A DNA stretch of 47,449 nt from UBA7332 sp051652645 (lineage in GTDB: Bacteria; Bacteroidota; Bacteroidia; Bacteroidales; UBA7332), in the NCBI GenBank assembly GCA_051652645.1, contig JBOFUP010000023.1:1-47449 (forward strand), in the 5' to 3' direction. This document shows positions 1 through 8,809 of this stretch, piece by piece. The notes under the pieces were generated by a model. It had not been told where the DNA came from and did not search any database. It saw nothing but the letters and a program-made list of their open reading frames with translations. Within the stretch, counting starts at the first letter, position 1. Every line of letters starts with the position of its first letter. The translations under genes and the position numbers were made by a program.

Positions 1-72
1 AATCTCTTTTCCGAACCGATATCCTTTTGTTAGGTTTTCGATATCGTAAAAAATCGCAGTATTAAAACTCAT
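1..72 (-). CDS. NYN-domain protein, N-terminal fragment cut by window edge
   Basis: An ATG at 72-70 on the minus strand opens a frame that runs to the window edge, giving 24 residues beginning MSFNTAIFYDIENL. The hydrophobic strand followed by Asp-x-Glu-Asn is the opening strand of NYN (PIN-like) domains, where the Asp is a metal-binding nuclease residue; LabA- and LOTUS-linked proteins start this way. The rest of the gene lies outside the window, so domain composition and length cannot be seen. It is divergent from the lipoprotein gene at 313. The family call rests on a single motif and is tentative. Confidence 0.5.
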   Translation of the reverse strand, partial: MSFNTAIFYDIENLTKGYRFGKEI

Positions 73-312
73 AATGGAAATTATTAATCTTGGAAAAATC
101 CTTTATCAAATGCAAATTAAGAGATATTTATAGTATAAATGGTCAACTTACTCCTCTTTTTTTGAGTTACTCGGCTCATTTGTCAACTTTTATAAGCAAT
201 ATTGCCCTAATTTGAATCATCAAAATTCTATAATATCGAAATAATACCCTACTTTAGCACTTGTTCTGGAGGGGGTATGGATGTTTATTCCCTCTACTAA
301 ATTAACGTAAAT

Positions 313-819
313 ATGAAAAAAGACACTAGATATTTAAGAGGTGCGATCTCATTGTGGGTTACCTCTATGCTTGTTACTGGATGCTCTTCAAATGCATCAT
401 CTACTGCACAAGATACAACTTGGGCCGATAATGATACAGTACCTGGTAAAGTGGTGCATGATAAGGATGGTAATGAATGGATCTGGCATTCTGGTAGTAA
501 TATGTTGATGGGTTATTGGTTGATAAATTCAATGAGAAGTGGAGCAGCTCCATCGAGATATTATCCTTCTACTAGTTCTTATACTACTGATGGTATTGAT
601 AAGAATGTAACATCTAGGCCATCGTATGTGTCACCAACGCCCATGAAAAGTAGTGAAGCGCGTATGGCTACCTCTCCATCAGTAAACCAGCCACTAAATA
701 GATCGGCTATCAAGTCCGGTTATGCCGTTCCGACATCAAGGATGACACCTGTAGGGAGAAGTTCTAGAGGTGGATTCGGTACAACTGGCAGGTCTAGTTC
801 AACTGGGGCTTCTTCTTAG
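313..819 (+). CDS. Small Ser/Thr-rich lipoprotein next to YgiC-like ligase
   Basis: A 168-residue predicted lipoprotein. The N-terminus has basic residues, a hydrophobic stretch and a lipobox (LVTGC, Cys24), so it should be lipid-anchored. After a short segment with Trp and Tyr residues (about 45-85) the rest is low-complexity and rich in Ser, Thr, Arg and Pro. No enzyme motif is visible. Its stop is 38 bases before the ATP-grasp gene on the same strand. In E. coli the lipoprotein gene ygiB (DUF1190) stands directly before ygiC, and the arrangement here is parallel, so a YgiB-like role is inferred from position and lipobox, not from clear sequence identity. Function unknown. Confidence 0.75.
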   Translation: MKKDTRYLRGAISLWVTSMLVTGCSSNASSTAQDTTWADNDTVPGKVVHDKDGNEWIWHSGSNMLMGYWLINSMRSGAAPSRYYPSTSSYTTDGIDKNVTSRPSYVSPTPMKSSEARMATSPSVNQPLNRSAIKSGYAVPTSRMTPVGRSSRGGFGTTGRSSSTGASS

Positions 820-857
820 GAGGCCACTTTGTTAAAAAATTACATATCAGATAAATT

Positions 858-1967
858 ATGAAAAGAGTATTGACGTCTCCAAGACCAGACTACGTTGGTC
901 AAGTAGAGTCTTTGGGGTTTAACTTTCACTCGGACTATTGGACAGAAAGTGCTTACTTTGAGTTTACTTCAGAGGAAATAGATATTATAGAGAGGGATAC
1001 TAATGAGTTGTATGAGCGTTGTATTGAGGCAGCACAGTATGTCATAGATAGAAAGCTATATAGTACCTTTGATATTCCTCAAGAGTTTATACCTATTATT
1101 GAGGAGTCTTGGGATAGTGATGATTTGTCAATATATGGTCGATTTGATTTTGTGTTTAAGGATGGAAGGTGTCATCTTCTGGAGTTTAATGCAGATACAC
1201 CAACCTCACTTTTTGAGGCTTCTGTTGTTCAATGGCAATGGAAGGAAGAGCTTTTTCCTTCGGCTGATCAGTTCAACTCTCTTCATGAGCGTTTAATTGA
1301 GCGTTTTGCTCATATACGTCAGTTGGAAGGAGTTAATAAGATGCATTTTAGTTGCCTCTATGAGAGTCTTGAAGATTTTACAACTACGAGTTACCTTCAG
1401 GATCTAGCTTCGCAGGCTGGTTTAGAATCTATCATGTTGAACTTAAGTGATATTGGTTGGAATGGAAGTTGCTTTACTGATCCCCACGAGCAGGATATCA
1501 AGGATATATTTAAGTTATACCCTTGGGAGTGGCTTGTTAGAGAAGATTTCTCAGAGGCGCTACTAGCGCGGACTACAAACTGGTTCGAGCCTCCATGGAA
1601 GATGCTTCTTTCGAATAAGGCAATATTGCCTATTCTTCATAGGCTATTTCCAGATGATGCAAGGATCCTACCTGCATTTAATGAACAACCACCTTTGATG
1701 AGAAGTTATGCTAAGAAGCCAATTTTGTCGAGAGAGGGTGCGAATGTGACTCTTGTTCGTAACGGAAGTGAGATAGCAAGTAGCTCAGGTGAATATGGCG
1801 ATGGAAGATTTGTTTGGCAGGATCTTTGTCTAGAGCCTTGTGGTGGTACTTATCCTATTATTGGTTCATGGATTGTAGGAGGTGAGGCCTCTGGCATAGG
1901 CATACGAGAGAGTAATTCGGTTATTACAGACAATGGCTCAAAATTTGTGCCACACATTATTGTTTAG
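858..1967 (+). CDS. Glutathionylspermidine synthase-family (YgiC-like) ATP-grasp protein
   Basis: This 369-residue protein matches the synthetase half of glutathionylspermidine synthase. It has the typical run GRFDFVF...LLEFNADTPTSLFE (about residues 95-120), where Arg, Glu and Asn contribute to metal-ATP binding, and the C-terminal SREGANV loop with a final GGEASGIGIRE segment. It lacks the N-terminal amidase domain of the bifunctional E. coli enzyme, as YgiC/YjfC do, and its length is close to theirs. The family forms an ATP-dependent amide bond between a peptide carboxylate and an amine; the substrates of the YgiC branch are not settled. It follows the lipoprotein gene and probably shares its transcript. 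Confidence 0.85.
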   Translation: MKRVLTSPRPDYVGQVESLGFNFHSDYWTESAYFEFTSEEIDIIERDTNELYERCIEAAQYVIDRKLYSTFDIPQEFIPIIEESWDSDDLSIYGRFDFVFKDGRCHLLEFNADTPTSLFEASVVQWQWKEELFPSADQFNSLHERLIERFAHIRQLEGVNKMHFSCLYESLEDFTTTSYLQDLASQAGLESIMLNLSDIGWNGSCFTDPHEQDIKDIFKLYPWEWLVREDFSEALLARTTNWFEPPWKMLLSNKAILPILHRLFPDDARILPAFNEQPPLMRSYAKKPILSREGANVTLVRNGSEIASSSGEYGDGRFVWQDLCLEPCGGTYPIIGSWIVGGEASGIGIRESNSVITDNGSKFVPHIIV

Positions 1968-2015
1968 ATATATTTGGTTATCTTTGTGCCTTACTATTAT
2001 CGAATCAACGAGTGT

Positions 2016-3134
2016 ATGAAGAGGTTATATATATTATCATTATTGCTTTCAATTGCGGTGTTCTTTGATCCGCAAGCTGCTTTTTCTCAAAATTTTAAAG
2101 TAGTGATTGATCCTGGGCATGGAGGTAAAGATCCAGGTGCTATTGGTAAGTCTGGAAGAGAGAAGCATATAAACTTGGCTGTGGCTCTAAAATTGGGTAA
2201 GTTGATTAAGGGTAATCATGATGACACTGATGTGATATATACTCGTTCAACAGACAAGTTTGTTGAGCTCAGTGAGAGGGCAAATATTGCAAATAGATCG
2301 AAGGCTAATCTCTTTATCTCTATTCATACGAATGCGACCAAAGCGACCTCGGTAAAGGGTACGGAAACCTTTACACTGGGATTGAAGAGTTCAGATCAGA
2401 ACCTTGAGGTTGCTAAGTTAGAAAACTCTGCTATCTTATTAGAGGATGATTATCAAGTTAGATATGAAGGTTTCGATCCAAATAGTTCGGAGTCATATAT
2501 AATGTTTGAGTTGATGCAAGATAATTATATGAGCCAAAGTATCGATATGGCATCTTTTATTCAGGACCAATTTCGAGCAACAGCAAAACGAGGAGATAGG
2601 GGTGTTCGTCAAGCTCCATTCCTAGTACTTCGTAATACAGGTATGCCTAGTGTACTAGTTGAATTGGGTTTCATAACTAACCTCGAGGAGGAGAGGTATC
2701 TGCTTTCTGAATCAGGGCAGAATAACTTGGCACAATCAATATACAAGGCTTTTGTGGCTTTTAAAACTGATTATGATAAGAGAAGTGGGAAGGTGGTTAT
2801 TACACCACCATTAAGAGAAGCTTCTGTAAATAGTGAGGTCGTGGCTCAAAAAAAGCCATCTACGGTTTCCAAGAGTGGAGCTAGTTATTCGAAAAGCTCT
2901 AGTGATATCCTATATCGAGTACAGATTTTCACGCATCCACAGAAATTGCCAAATAACTCATCTCACTTCAAGGGGCTTAAAGGTGTTGAGTATTATAGGG
3001 ATAAGGGTGCTTATAAGTATACTTATGGAGCATCCTCGAGCAAGCAAGAGGCTGATAAGATAAGGAGGGAGATAGCCTCAAAGTTTAAGGACGCTTTTGT
3101 AATAAAGACTATTGACGGAAAACGAATAAATTAA
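2016..3134 (+). CDS. N-acetylmuramoyl-L-alanine amidase with C-terminal SPOR-like domain
   Basis: An exported zinc amidase (Amidase_3) that cuts the bond between N-acetylmuramic acid and the stem peptide during septal peptidoglycan splitting. The ATG at 2016 gives a clean signal peptide ending near AAFSQ, whereas the longer frame from 1974 would need a TTG and an unlikely extension. In the 372-residue protein the zinc ligands are His35 (DPGHGG), Glu49 and His104 (SIHTNA), with catalytic Glu216 (VELGF). Residues about 295-370 look like a SPOR domain, which binds denuded septal glycan. It is followed after 8 bases by the MCE gene, so the two are probably cotranscribed. Confidence 0.92.
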   Translation: MKRLYILSLLLSIAVFFDPQAAFSQNFKVVIDPGHGGKDPGAIGKSGREKHINLAVALKLGKLIKGNHDDTDVIYTRSTDKFVELSERANIANRSKANLFISIHTNATKATSVKGTETFTLGLKSSDQNLEVAKLENSAILLEDDYQVRYEGFDPNSSESYIMFELMQDNYMSQSIDMASFIQDQFRATAKRGDRGVRQAPFLVLRNTGMPSVLVELGFITNLEEERYLLSESGQNNLAQSIYKAFVAFKTDYDKRSGKVVITPPLREASVNSEVVAQKKPSTVSKSGASYSKSSSDILYRVQIFTHPQKLPNNSSHFKGLKGVEYYRDKGAYKYTYGASSSKQEADKIRREIASKFKDAFVIKTIDGKRIN

Positions 3135-3142
3135 TATAGAGT

Positions 3143-4036
3143 ATGAATTTTTTAAAGACAAAAGAGTTTTTAATTGGAGTAATTACTGCAGTTAGTTTGT
3201 CACTTCTTATATTTGGGATTAACTATCTTAAGGGGGTAAACCTTTTGAAGCCAGCAAACTATTATGTTGTAGAGTATGACAATGTGAAAGGGTTAGAGTT
3301 GTCAAGTCCTGTGCAAGTAGAAGGGTTTAAGGTAGGCTTGGTTACGAATATAGCTCTTGATTTTAATGACCCTAAACGTGTCTTGGTGACTGTGAGTCTT
3401 GACAAAAAGCTTAGAATCCCTAAAGGGAGCATTGTCTCTTTAGAGCCAGCAATGTTAGGTGGTGCAGCACTTATTATAAAGATGAATAATTTCGTTTCAG
3501 AGTATCATAATGTTGGTGATTCGTTGAAAGGTGAGTACAATGCAGGTATGATGGGTACTGTTGAGCAGCAGATATTGCCTGCTTTTGAAAAGATGTTGCC
3601 TCGACTTGATTCTATCCTTCTAGGTATAAATTCCTTGATTAATAGCCCTGCAATGCAATCCTCTTTAAATAGTATTGAGAGAACGACTTCGACATTGGAG
3701 TCTGCCACGGCATCTCTTGATCGTATGATGAAAAGGGATATGCCAGCAATCTTAGCTAATGTGAATACTCTTTCAAGTGATCTTGTTACTCTCTCGTCTA
3801 GTATTAAAGGATTGGATATAACATCTACTTACAATAAACTTGATGGAGCTATTGGTAATATAAATGAGCTGACCCAGTCGTTGAATAGCCAAGATGGGAC
3901 AATTGGTCTATTGCTGAATGATACAACGTTATATTCGAATCTAAGTAATACAGCTGGAAGTGCTAATGAATTACTTATTGATCTTCGTAAGAGTCCTAAG
4001 AGGTATGTTCATTTCTCTTTGTTTGGGCGTAAATAG
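3143..4036 (+). CDS. MlaD-family MCE lipid-transport protein
   Basis: A 297-residue protein with one N-terminal membrane anchor (about residues 9-27) and one MCE domain (about 38-115, including the GLELSSPVQVEGFKVG segment). The rest is helical and rich in Ser, Thr and Asn. MlaD-like proteins form periplasmic rings that pass phospholipids between inner and outer membrane with an MlaE permease and MlaF ATPase; those partners are not in this window. The start lies 8 bases after the amidase stop. A 10-bp stem hairpin 152 bases past the stop probably ends the transcript. Confidence 0.88.
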   Translation: MNFLKTKEFLIGVITAVSLSLLIFGINYLKGVNLLKPANYYVVEYDNVKGLELSSPVQVEGFKVGLVTNIALDFNDPKRVLVTVSLDKKLRIPKGSIVSLEPAMLGGAALIIKMNNFVSEYHNVGDSLKGEYNAGMMGTVEQQILPAFEKMLPRLDSILLGINSLINSPAMQSSLNSIERTTSTLESATASLDRMMKRDMPAILANVNTLSSDLVTLSSSIKGLDITSTYNKLDGAIGNINELTQSLNSQDGTIGLLLNDTTLYSNLSNTAGSANELLIDLRKSPKRYVHFSLFGRK

Positions 4037-4346
4037 TGATCCGCTTTATTTAGAAGCTTTCCATATTTGTCAAAGGTTGTAAATTGTAAAATAGCTTTCT
4101 GTTAAATAGCCGCTTAGGCTGTTAAATAGTTAAGATGCAACTCAATCCGCATAAAGTTATTAACAATCAAACATACATTAAATTTTAAAGAGCTCTGTGA
4201 ATTAGTTTGCAGAGCTCTTCTTGCAACTTATTGTAAATAAGGTATGTAATACATCTATTTTATATCCAAATATTATTCCATTTTTTTTTGTGAGAAATTA
4301 ATTGGAAATTTGTGTTTGAGTTGAATTTTCTAATTGCTTTCTATAC
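4037..4346. other. Intergenic region upstream of dnaA
   Basis: 310 bases with no convincing gene. It contains two copies of CTGTTAAATAG (4099-4109 and 4119-4129, 20-bp period) flanking a small AGCC/GGCT inverted repeat, a hairpin at 4188-4219, and very AT-rich sequence leading to the dnaA start. A weak DnaA-box-like string (TTATTAACA) occurs near 4158, but no cluster of consensus TTATCCACA boxes was seen, so an origin cannot be claimed. Confidence 0.6.
4188..4219 (+). terminator. Hairpin after the MCE gene
   Basis: AAGAGCTCTG (4188-4197) and CAGAGCTCTT (4210-4219) form a perfect 10-bp stem with a 12-base loop. It sits between the MCE gene and dnaA and probably separates their transcripts. 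The T-tract after it is weak. Confidence 0.6.
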
Positions 4347-5750
4347 ATGTTTCAGGATCATAACGAAGTCTGGAGGCGTTGCTTGTCTATAATGCACAAG
4401 AGTGTTTCCAAGGAGATCTTCGACACTTGGTTTAAGCCTATTATGCCACTAGCGTATAATAATAATGAGCTTCTAATACAGGTGCCTAGTCATTTCTTTA
4501 TTGAATACCTTGAGGAGAATTTCCTTGGGTTGCTTCGTAGTTCCATACATCAAGTACTTGGGCCTACGACTAAACTACTTTATAGGGTAATGGTTGAGGC
4601 TGAAACGAAGACAACTCTTGATTATGAGGAGTCTTCAAAGTCGACAATTAATAGAAAAGAGACAAAGAAAACGAGTGCTGCCCCCAAAGCTGTCGATCCA
4701 TTTGAGCAGAAGGTTTATAGAGATCTAGATCCACAGCTTAATGAGAATTATACATTTGATAACTACTATAGTGGCTCAAGTAATAAACTAGCTAGAGCGG
4801 CAGGGGAGGCTATTGCCCTAAATCCAGGAAAGACAGCATTTAACCCATTTTTTGTTTATGGCAATTCAGGAGTTGGTAAGACTCACTTGATGAATGCTAT
4901 TGGTACAAAGATAAAGGAGACTTCTCCAGATAAGCGTGTTTTATATGTGTCGACTCACCTCTTCCAGGTTCAGTTTACCGACGCTGCAAGAAGCAATACT
5001 ATCAATGATTTCATTAACTTCTACCAAAGTATAGATGTTTTGCTTATTGATGATATTCAAGAGTTAGGAGGTAAGACTGCTACACAGAATACCTTCTTCC
5101 ATATTTTTAATCACCTACATCAGAATGGTAAGCAGCTTATTATGACATCAGATAGACCTCCGGTGTCCCTTGTTGGTCTTGAGGATAGACTTCTTACTCG
5201 TTTTAAGTGGGGGTTGACAGCCGAGATGGAACGTCCAGATTATGAGTTGAGAAAAAGGATTCTTGTAAATAAGATACGTCATGACGGACTCTCGATCTCG
5301 GAGAATGTTATTGATTATATAGCAAAGAATATCTCTAACAATGTAAGAGACCTTGAGGGGGTTATTGTCTCACTTATGGCACACTCTATGGTTTACCAGA
5401 GAGAGATTGATATTGATCTTGCCGAAAGGGTGCTTCAAAAGAGTGTAAAGATAGAGAAGCGTCAAATATCTCCAGATCAAATAAAGGAGGTTGTTTGTGC
5501 ATATTACCAAGTAGATATAAAGGACTTCTTATCATCATCTCGTAAGAGTGAGGTGGTACTAGCAAGGCAAGTGTCTATGTACTTATGTAAGAAGTATACA
5601 GATCTTTCTTATAATAGTATTGGCGAGGTTTCTGGTAAACGAAACCATGCAACAGTTATACATGCATGCCGTACAATAACAAATTATTTAGAGAATAATA
5701 AAGAGCTTAAGTCTCAGTTAGATGAGATTGAGAATATGCTCAAATCATGA
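4347..5750 (+). CDS. dnaA: Chromosomal replication initiator DnaA
   Basis: A full-length DnaA of 467 residues. Domain I (about 1-80) starts with the usual helical segment, followed by a short charged linker. The AAA+ domain carries Walker A GNSGVGKTH (172-180) and Walker B VLLIDDIQ with Asp235/Asp236. The C-terminal domain IV has the DnaA-box-binding signature KRNHATVIHACRTI. It opens the chromosomal origin and loads helicase. It stands alone: a hairpin precedes it and a 50-bp perfect palindrome follows the stop at 11 bases. The ATG at 4347 is followed directly by a typical domain I, which supports the start. Confidence 0.98.
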   Translation: MFQDHNEVWRRCLSIMHKSVSKEIFDTWFKPIMPLAYNNNELLIQVPSHFFIEYLEENFLGLLRSSIHQVLGPTTKLLYRVMVEAETKTTLDYEESSKSTINRKETKKTSAAPKAVDPFEQKVYRDLDPQLNENYTFDNYYSGSSNKLARAAGEAIALNPGKTAFNPFFVYGNSGVGKTHLMNAIGTKIKETSPDKRVLYVSTHLFQVQFTDAARSNTINDFINFYQSIDVLLIDDIQELGGKTATQNTFFHIFNHLHQNGKQLIMTSDRPPVSLVGLEDRLLTRFKWGLTAEMERPDYELRKRILVNKIRHDGLSISENVIDYIAKNISNNVRDLEGVIVSLMAHSMVYQREIDIDLAERVLQKSVKIEKRQISPDQIKEVVCAYYQVDIKDFLSSSRKSEVVLARQVSMYLCKKYTDLSYNSIGEVSGKRNHATVIHACRTITNYLENNKELKSQLDEIENMLKS

Positions 5751-5761
5751 TATTTTAACAT

Positions 5762-5811
5762 ATACAATTGAAGGCGATAACAGTTTAAACTGTTATCGCC
5801 TTCAATTGTAT
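5762..5811 (+). terminator. 50-bp perfect palindrome after dnaA
   Basis: The two 25-base arms (5762-5786 and 5787-5811) are perfect reverse complements with no spacer; the centre is TTTAAA. In RNA this would be a very long hairpin with a minimal loop. It begins 11 bases after the dnaA stop, so a transcription end or RNA 3'-stabiliser is likely. No U-tract follows. Confidence 0.7.
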
Positions 5812-6053
5812 GTTACAGTTATGTTAATTTCAAGATTTTTTTATTGGAAAACTTTCTGCAGATTTGCATCTTTTTATATGCTTGTTTATCAAGTTGTTAT
5901 CTATTGTGTTTGGAAAACTTTAGGTTGTTGTGAAATTTATTTCTTAATTAGTTTGGACAATTACAATTTAGAACCTTACTTTGTAATCGCAATTTCAACT
6001 CAACCATGAATTTCATATATTTAACTCAAAATACTTAACAAAAACTTTAAATA
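5812..6053. other. Leader region of the ribonucleotide reductase gene
   Basis: The dnaA-reductase spacer (5751-6053) is 303 bases. After the palindrome it contains two exact 12-base direct repeats, TTGGAAAACTTT, at 5844-5855 and 5910-5921, then a promoter-like pair at 5952-5983 and an A-rich leader. No cobalamin riboswitch core was recognised. An apparent frame at 5722-6009 begins inside dnaA, runs through the palindrome and has no protein-like composition; it is not called. Confidence 0.55.
5952..5983 (+). promoter_or_regulatory. Candidate promoter of the ribonucleotide reductase gene
   Basis: TTTG at 5952-5955, a 20-base spacer, and TTACTTTG at 5976-5983 (7 of 8 against TAnnTTTG) fit the Bacteroidota primary-sigma promoter. 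The start codon is 70 bases downstream. Confidence 0.5.
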
Positions 6054-8582
6054 GTGAAACCTACTTACGAATACAGTGACGCCGAAGTAGCTTCAACCGA
6101 GTACTTCGATGGAGATGAGCTAGCAGGAAGAGTTTGGGTCAGCAAGTATGCTCTTAAAGACTCATTTGGTAATCTATACGAGCGTACCCCAACAGATATG
6201 CATTGGCGTTTAGCTAATGAGATTGCTAGGGTTGAGCAGAAATATCCAAATCCAATATCAGCGAATGATCTTTTTGATCTGTTCGATCACTTTCGATATA
6301 TTATTCCTCAGGGTAGTCCAATGACAGGTATCGGAAATGAGTTTCAAGTAGCATCTCTTTCAAATTGTTTTGTTATTGGTCTAGATGGTGAGGCAGACTC
6401 TTATGGAGGAATAATTCGCATAGACGAGGAGCAGGTGCAATTGATGAAACGAAGAGGTGGGGTAGGACATGATCTTACACACATAAGACCAAAGGGATCG
6501 CCCGTTAAGAACTCTGCTTTGACATCTACAGGTATAGTTCCATTCATGGAGAGATATTCAAACTCAACAAGAGAGGTAGCTCAAGATGGTAGAAGAGGAG
6601 CTCTTATGTTGTCAGTTTCAATTAAACATCCAGATAGTGAGAGTTTTATTGATGCTAAAATGACAGAGGGAAAGGTGACTGGTGCTAATGTTTCTGTTAA
6701 GCTTCATGATGATTTTATGGAGGCTGTTGTAAATAAGAGTAGTTATATTCAGCAGTATCCAGTAAATTCAGATAATCCAACATATACACAAGAGGTCAAT
6801 GCTTCTGCAATATGGAAGAAGATTATTCATAATGCTTGGAAATCGGCTGAGCCTGGTGTTCTATTCTGGGATACAATTATCCGCGAATCAGTGCCAGATT
6901 GTTATGCTGATCTAGGTTATAGAACTGTTTCCACTAATCCTTGTGGTGAGATTCCTTTGTGTCCTTATGATAGTTGTCGATTGTTGGCTATCAATCTTTA
7001 TTCTTATGTAGTCAATCCTTTTACATCAAATTCTAGATTTGATTTTGATCTATTCCGTAAGCACGTCGCTTTGGCGCAACGTATTATGGATGATATTATT
7101 GATCTAGAGATGGAGAAGATCGAGCAAATCATAAATAAGATAAAAAATGATCCTGAATCAGAGGAGGTTAAATCTACAGAGTTACACCTTTGGGAAAAGA
7201 TCAAGGAGCGTACATTGAAAGGAAGACGAACAGGTGTAGGTACCACCGGTGAGGGTGATATGCTTGCTGCTCTAGCTTTGCGTTATGGCTCTGATGAAGC
7301 TACAGACTTCTCTGAAGAGGTTCACAAACAGTTGGCTCTTGCAGCTTATACTTCATCTGTGGATTTGGCCAAGGAGAGAGGTGCTTTTGAGATCTATGAC
7401 TCTAAAAGAGAGGAGAATAATCCTTATATCAATAGATTGAAGGAGGCAGATCCAACACTTTATGATAATATGGTCAAGTATGGTAGACGTAACATTGCAT
7501 GTTTAACTATTGCACCTACAGGTACTACTTCATTGATGACACAGACAACCTCTGGGATAGAGCCTGTTTTCATGCCAGTATATATGCGTCGTCGTAAGGT
7601 TAATCCAAATGATCAAGATGTTAGGGTTGACTTTGTAGATGAAGTAGGTGATAGTTGGGAGGAGTATATTGTTTTCCATCACCACTTTAAAACGTGGATG
7701 AAGAACAATGGATATGATACAACCAAGCACTATAAAGCAGAGGAGATTGATATGATTGTTCAGAGCTCTCCATACTTCAAGGCTACATCAAATGATATTG
7801 ATTGGTTGCAGAAGGTTCGTATGCAGGGTAGGGTACAAAAATGGGTTGACCACTCTATTAGTGTGACGATTAACTTACCAGCTGACACTCCAGAGGACCT
7901 TGTTAATAAACTATATGTAGAGGCATGGAGATCAGGCTGTAAGGGGTGTACTGTTTATCGCGACGGATCACGTGCTGGTGTTCTTGTCTCAACCAAAAAG
8001 AAGGAAGAGAAGAAAGAAGAGCCATTTAGAGCTGCTGAAATGAAGCGCCCGAAAGAGCTTCATGCTGATGTTGTTCGTTTTCAAAATAATAAAGAAAAAT
8101 GGGTAGCATTCATTGGTCTTTATGAGGGTAAACCTTATGAGATCTTCACTGGTATAGCAGATGATGAGGACGGCATACTTCTTCCTAAGAGTGTTCAGAA
8201 TGGGGTTATCCTAAAGAGTATGGACGAGCATGGTGTGAAGAGATATGACTTCCAATACAGTAATAAGCGTGGTTATAAGACTACAATTGAGGGATTATCT
8301 GACAAGTTTAATCCAGAATACTGGAATTATGCTAAGCTCATTTCAGGAGTACTTAGATATGGTATGCCTATTGACCAAGTGCTGAAACTTGTTGAGGCTC
8401 TTGAATTGAATAGTGAATCAATCAATACCTGGAAGAATGGTGTTGAAAGAGCTCTTAAGAAGTATCTTCCTAGTGGAGTTCATGCTTCGGGCAAGAAGTG
8501 TCCAAACTGTAGCAATGAGACTCTTGTATATCAGGAAGGATGTTTGACTTGTTTGACTTGTGGATCATCAAAATGTGGATGA
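6054..8582 (+). CDS. nrdJ: Adenosylcobalamin-dependent (class II) ribonucleotide reductase
   Basis: An 842-residue reductase that makes deoxyribonucleotides using coenzyme B12 as radical source, so no oxygen or separate radical subunit is needed. Active-site residues are visible: Cys105 and Cys483 as the reducing pair, and Asn295-x-Cys297-x-Glu299 (NPCGEIPL), with Cys297 the radical-bearing thiol. TIAPTGTTS follows Cys483. After about residue 640 comes a Lys/Glu-rich linker, a TSCPD-type domain and a C-terminal Cys-rich tail (CPNC...CLTCLTCG...KCG) that probably carries the redox relay or a zinc ribbon. The start is GTG; an in-frame stop lies just upstream and no better start exists. No nrdR or B12 genes are nearby. 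Confidence 0.95.
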   Translation: MKPTYEYSDAEVASTEYFDGDELAGRVWVSKYALKDSFGNLYERTPTDMHWRLANEIARVEQKYPNPISANDLFDLFDHFRYIIPQGSPMTGIGNEFQVASLSNCFVIGLDGEADSYGGIIRIDEEQVQLMKRRGGVGHDLTHIRPKGSPVKNSALTSTGIVPFMERYSNSTREVAQDGRRGALMLSVSIKHPDSESFIDAKMTEGKVTGANVSVKLHDDFMEAVVNKSSYIQQYPVNSDNPTYTQEVNASAIWKKIIHNAWKSAEPGVLFWDTIIRESVPDCYADLGYRTVSTNPCGEIPLCPYDSCRLLAINLYSYVVNPFTSNSRFDFDLFRKHVALAQRIMDDIIDLEMEKIEQIINKIKNDPESEEVKSTELHLWEKIKERTLKGRRTGVGTTGEGDMLAALALRYGSDEATDFSEEVHKQLALAAYTSSVDLAKERGAFEIYDSKREENNPYINRLKEADPTLYDNMVKYGRRNIACLTIAPTGTTSLMTQTTSGIEPVFMPVYMRRRKVNPNDQDVRVDFVDEVGDSWEEYIVFHHHFKTWMKNNGYDTTKHYKAEEIDMIVQSSPYFKATSNDIDWLQKVRMQGRVQKWVDHSISVTINLPADTPEDLVNKLYVEAWRSGCKGCTVYRDGSRAGVLVSTKKKEEKKEEPFRAAEMKRPKELHADVVRFQNNKEKWVAFIGLYEGKPYEIFTGIADDEDGILLPKSVQNGVILKSMDEHGVKRYDFQYSNKRGYKTTIEGLSDKFNPEYWNYAKLISGVLRYGMPIDQVLKLVEALELNSESINTWKNGVERALKKYLPSGVHASGKKCPNCSNETLVYQEGCLTCLTCGSSKCG

Positions 8583-8585
8583 TTA

Positions 8586-8640
8586 TATTAATACAAATGG
8601 AGGGTGTGTCATTACGACATACCCTCCATTTGTATTAATA
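8586..8640 (+). terminator. Long hairpin after nrdJ
   Basis: Arms 8586-8610 and 8616-8640 are 25 bases each and complementary except for one G-T pair, with a 5-base loop. It starts 3 bases after the nrdJ stop. No T-tract follows, so it may work as a processing or stability element as well as a terminator. Confidence 0.75.
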
Positions 8641-8809
8641 CTCAAAATAGTTACTCAGGTGGAGTAATGAAAATTGAGAATAAGAGCCATCATTCTCGAG
8701 CATCATATCTAAAGATTCACTACAGTATAACTATCAATCAGACGAATCCAAGTGCTTTTGTAATAATTTGATAGACAGTTAGTAAGATTGTTTATTTGAT
8801 TAACTATAA

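Noticed and set aside
5722..6009. 95-codon open frame after dnaA
   Set aside because: It starts inside dnaA, runs through the perfect palindrome and the promoter region, and has no protein-like composition.
4037..6053. Replication origin around dnaA
   Set aside because: No cluster of TTATCCACA-like boxes was seen; the repeats found are not DnaA boxes. Position next to dnaA alone is not enough.
5812..6053. Cobalamin riboswitch before the class II reductase
   Set aside because: No GCCACTG-type B12-box core could be found by eye; only direct repeats and a promoter.
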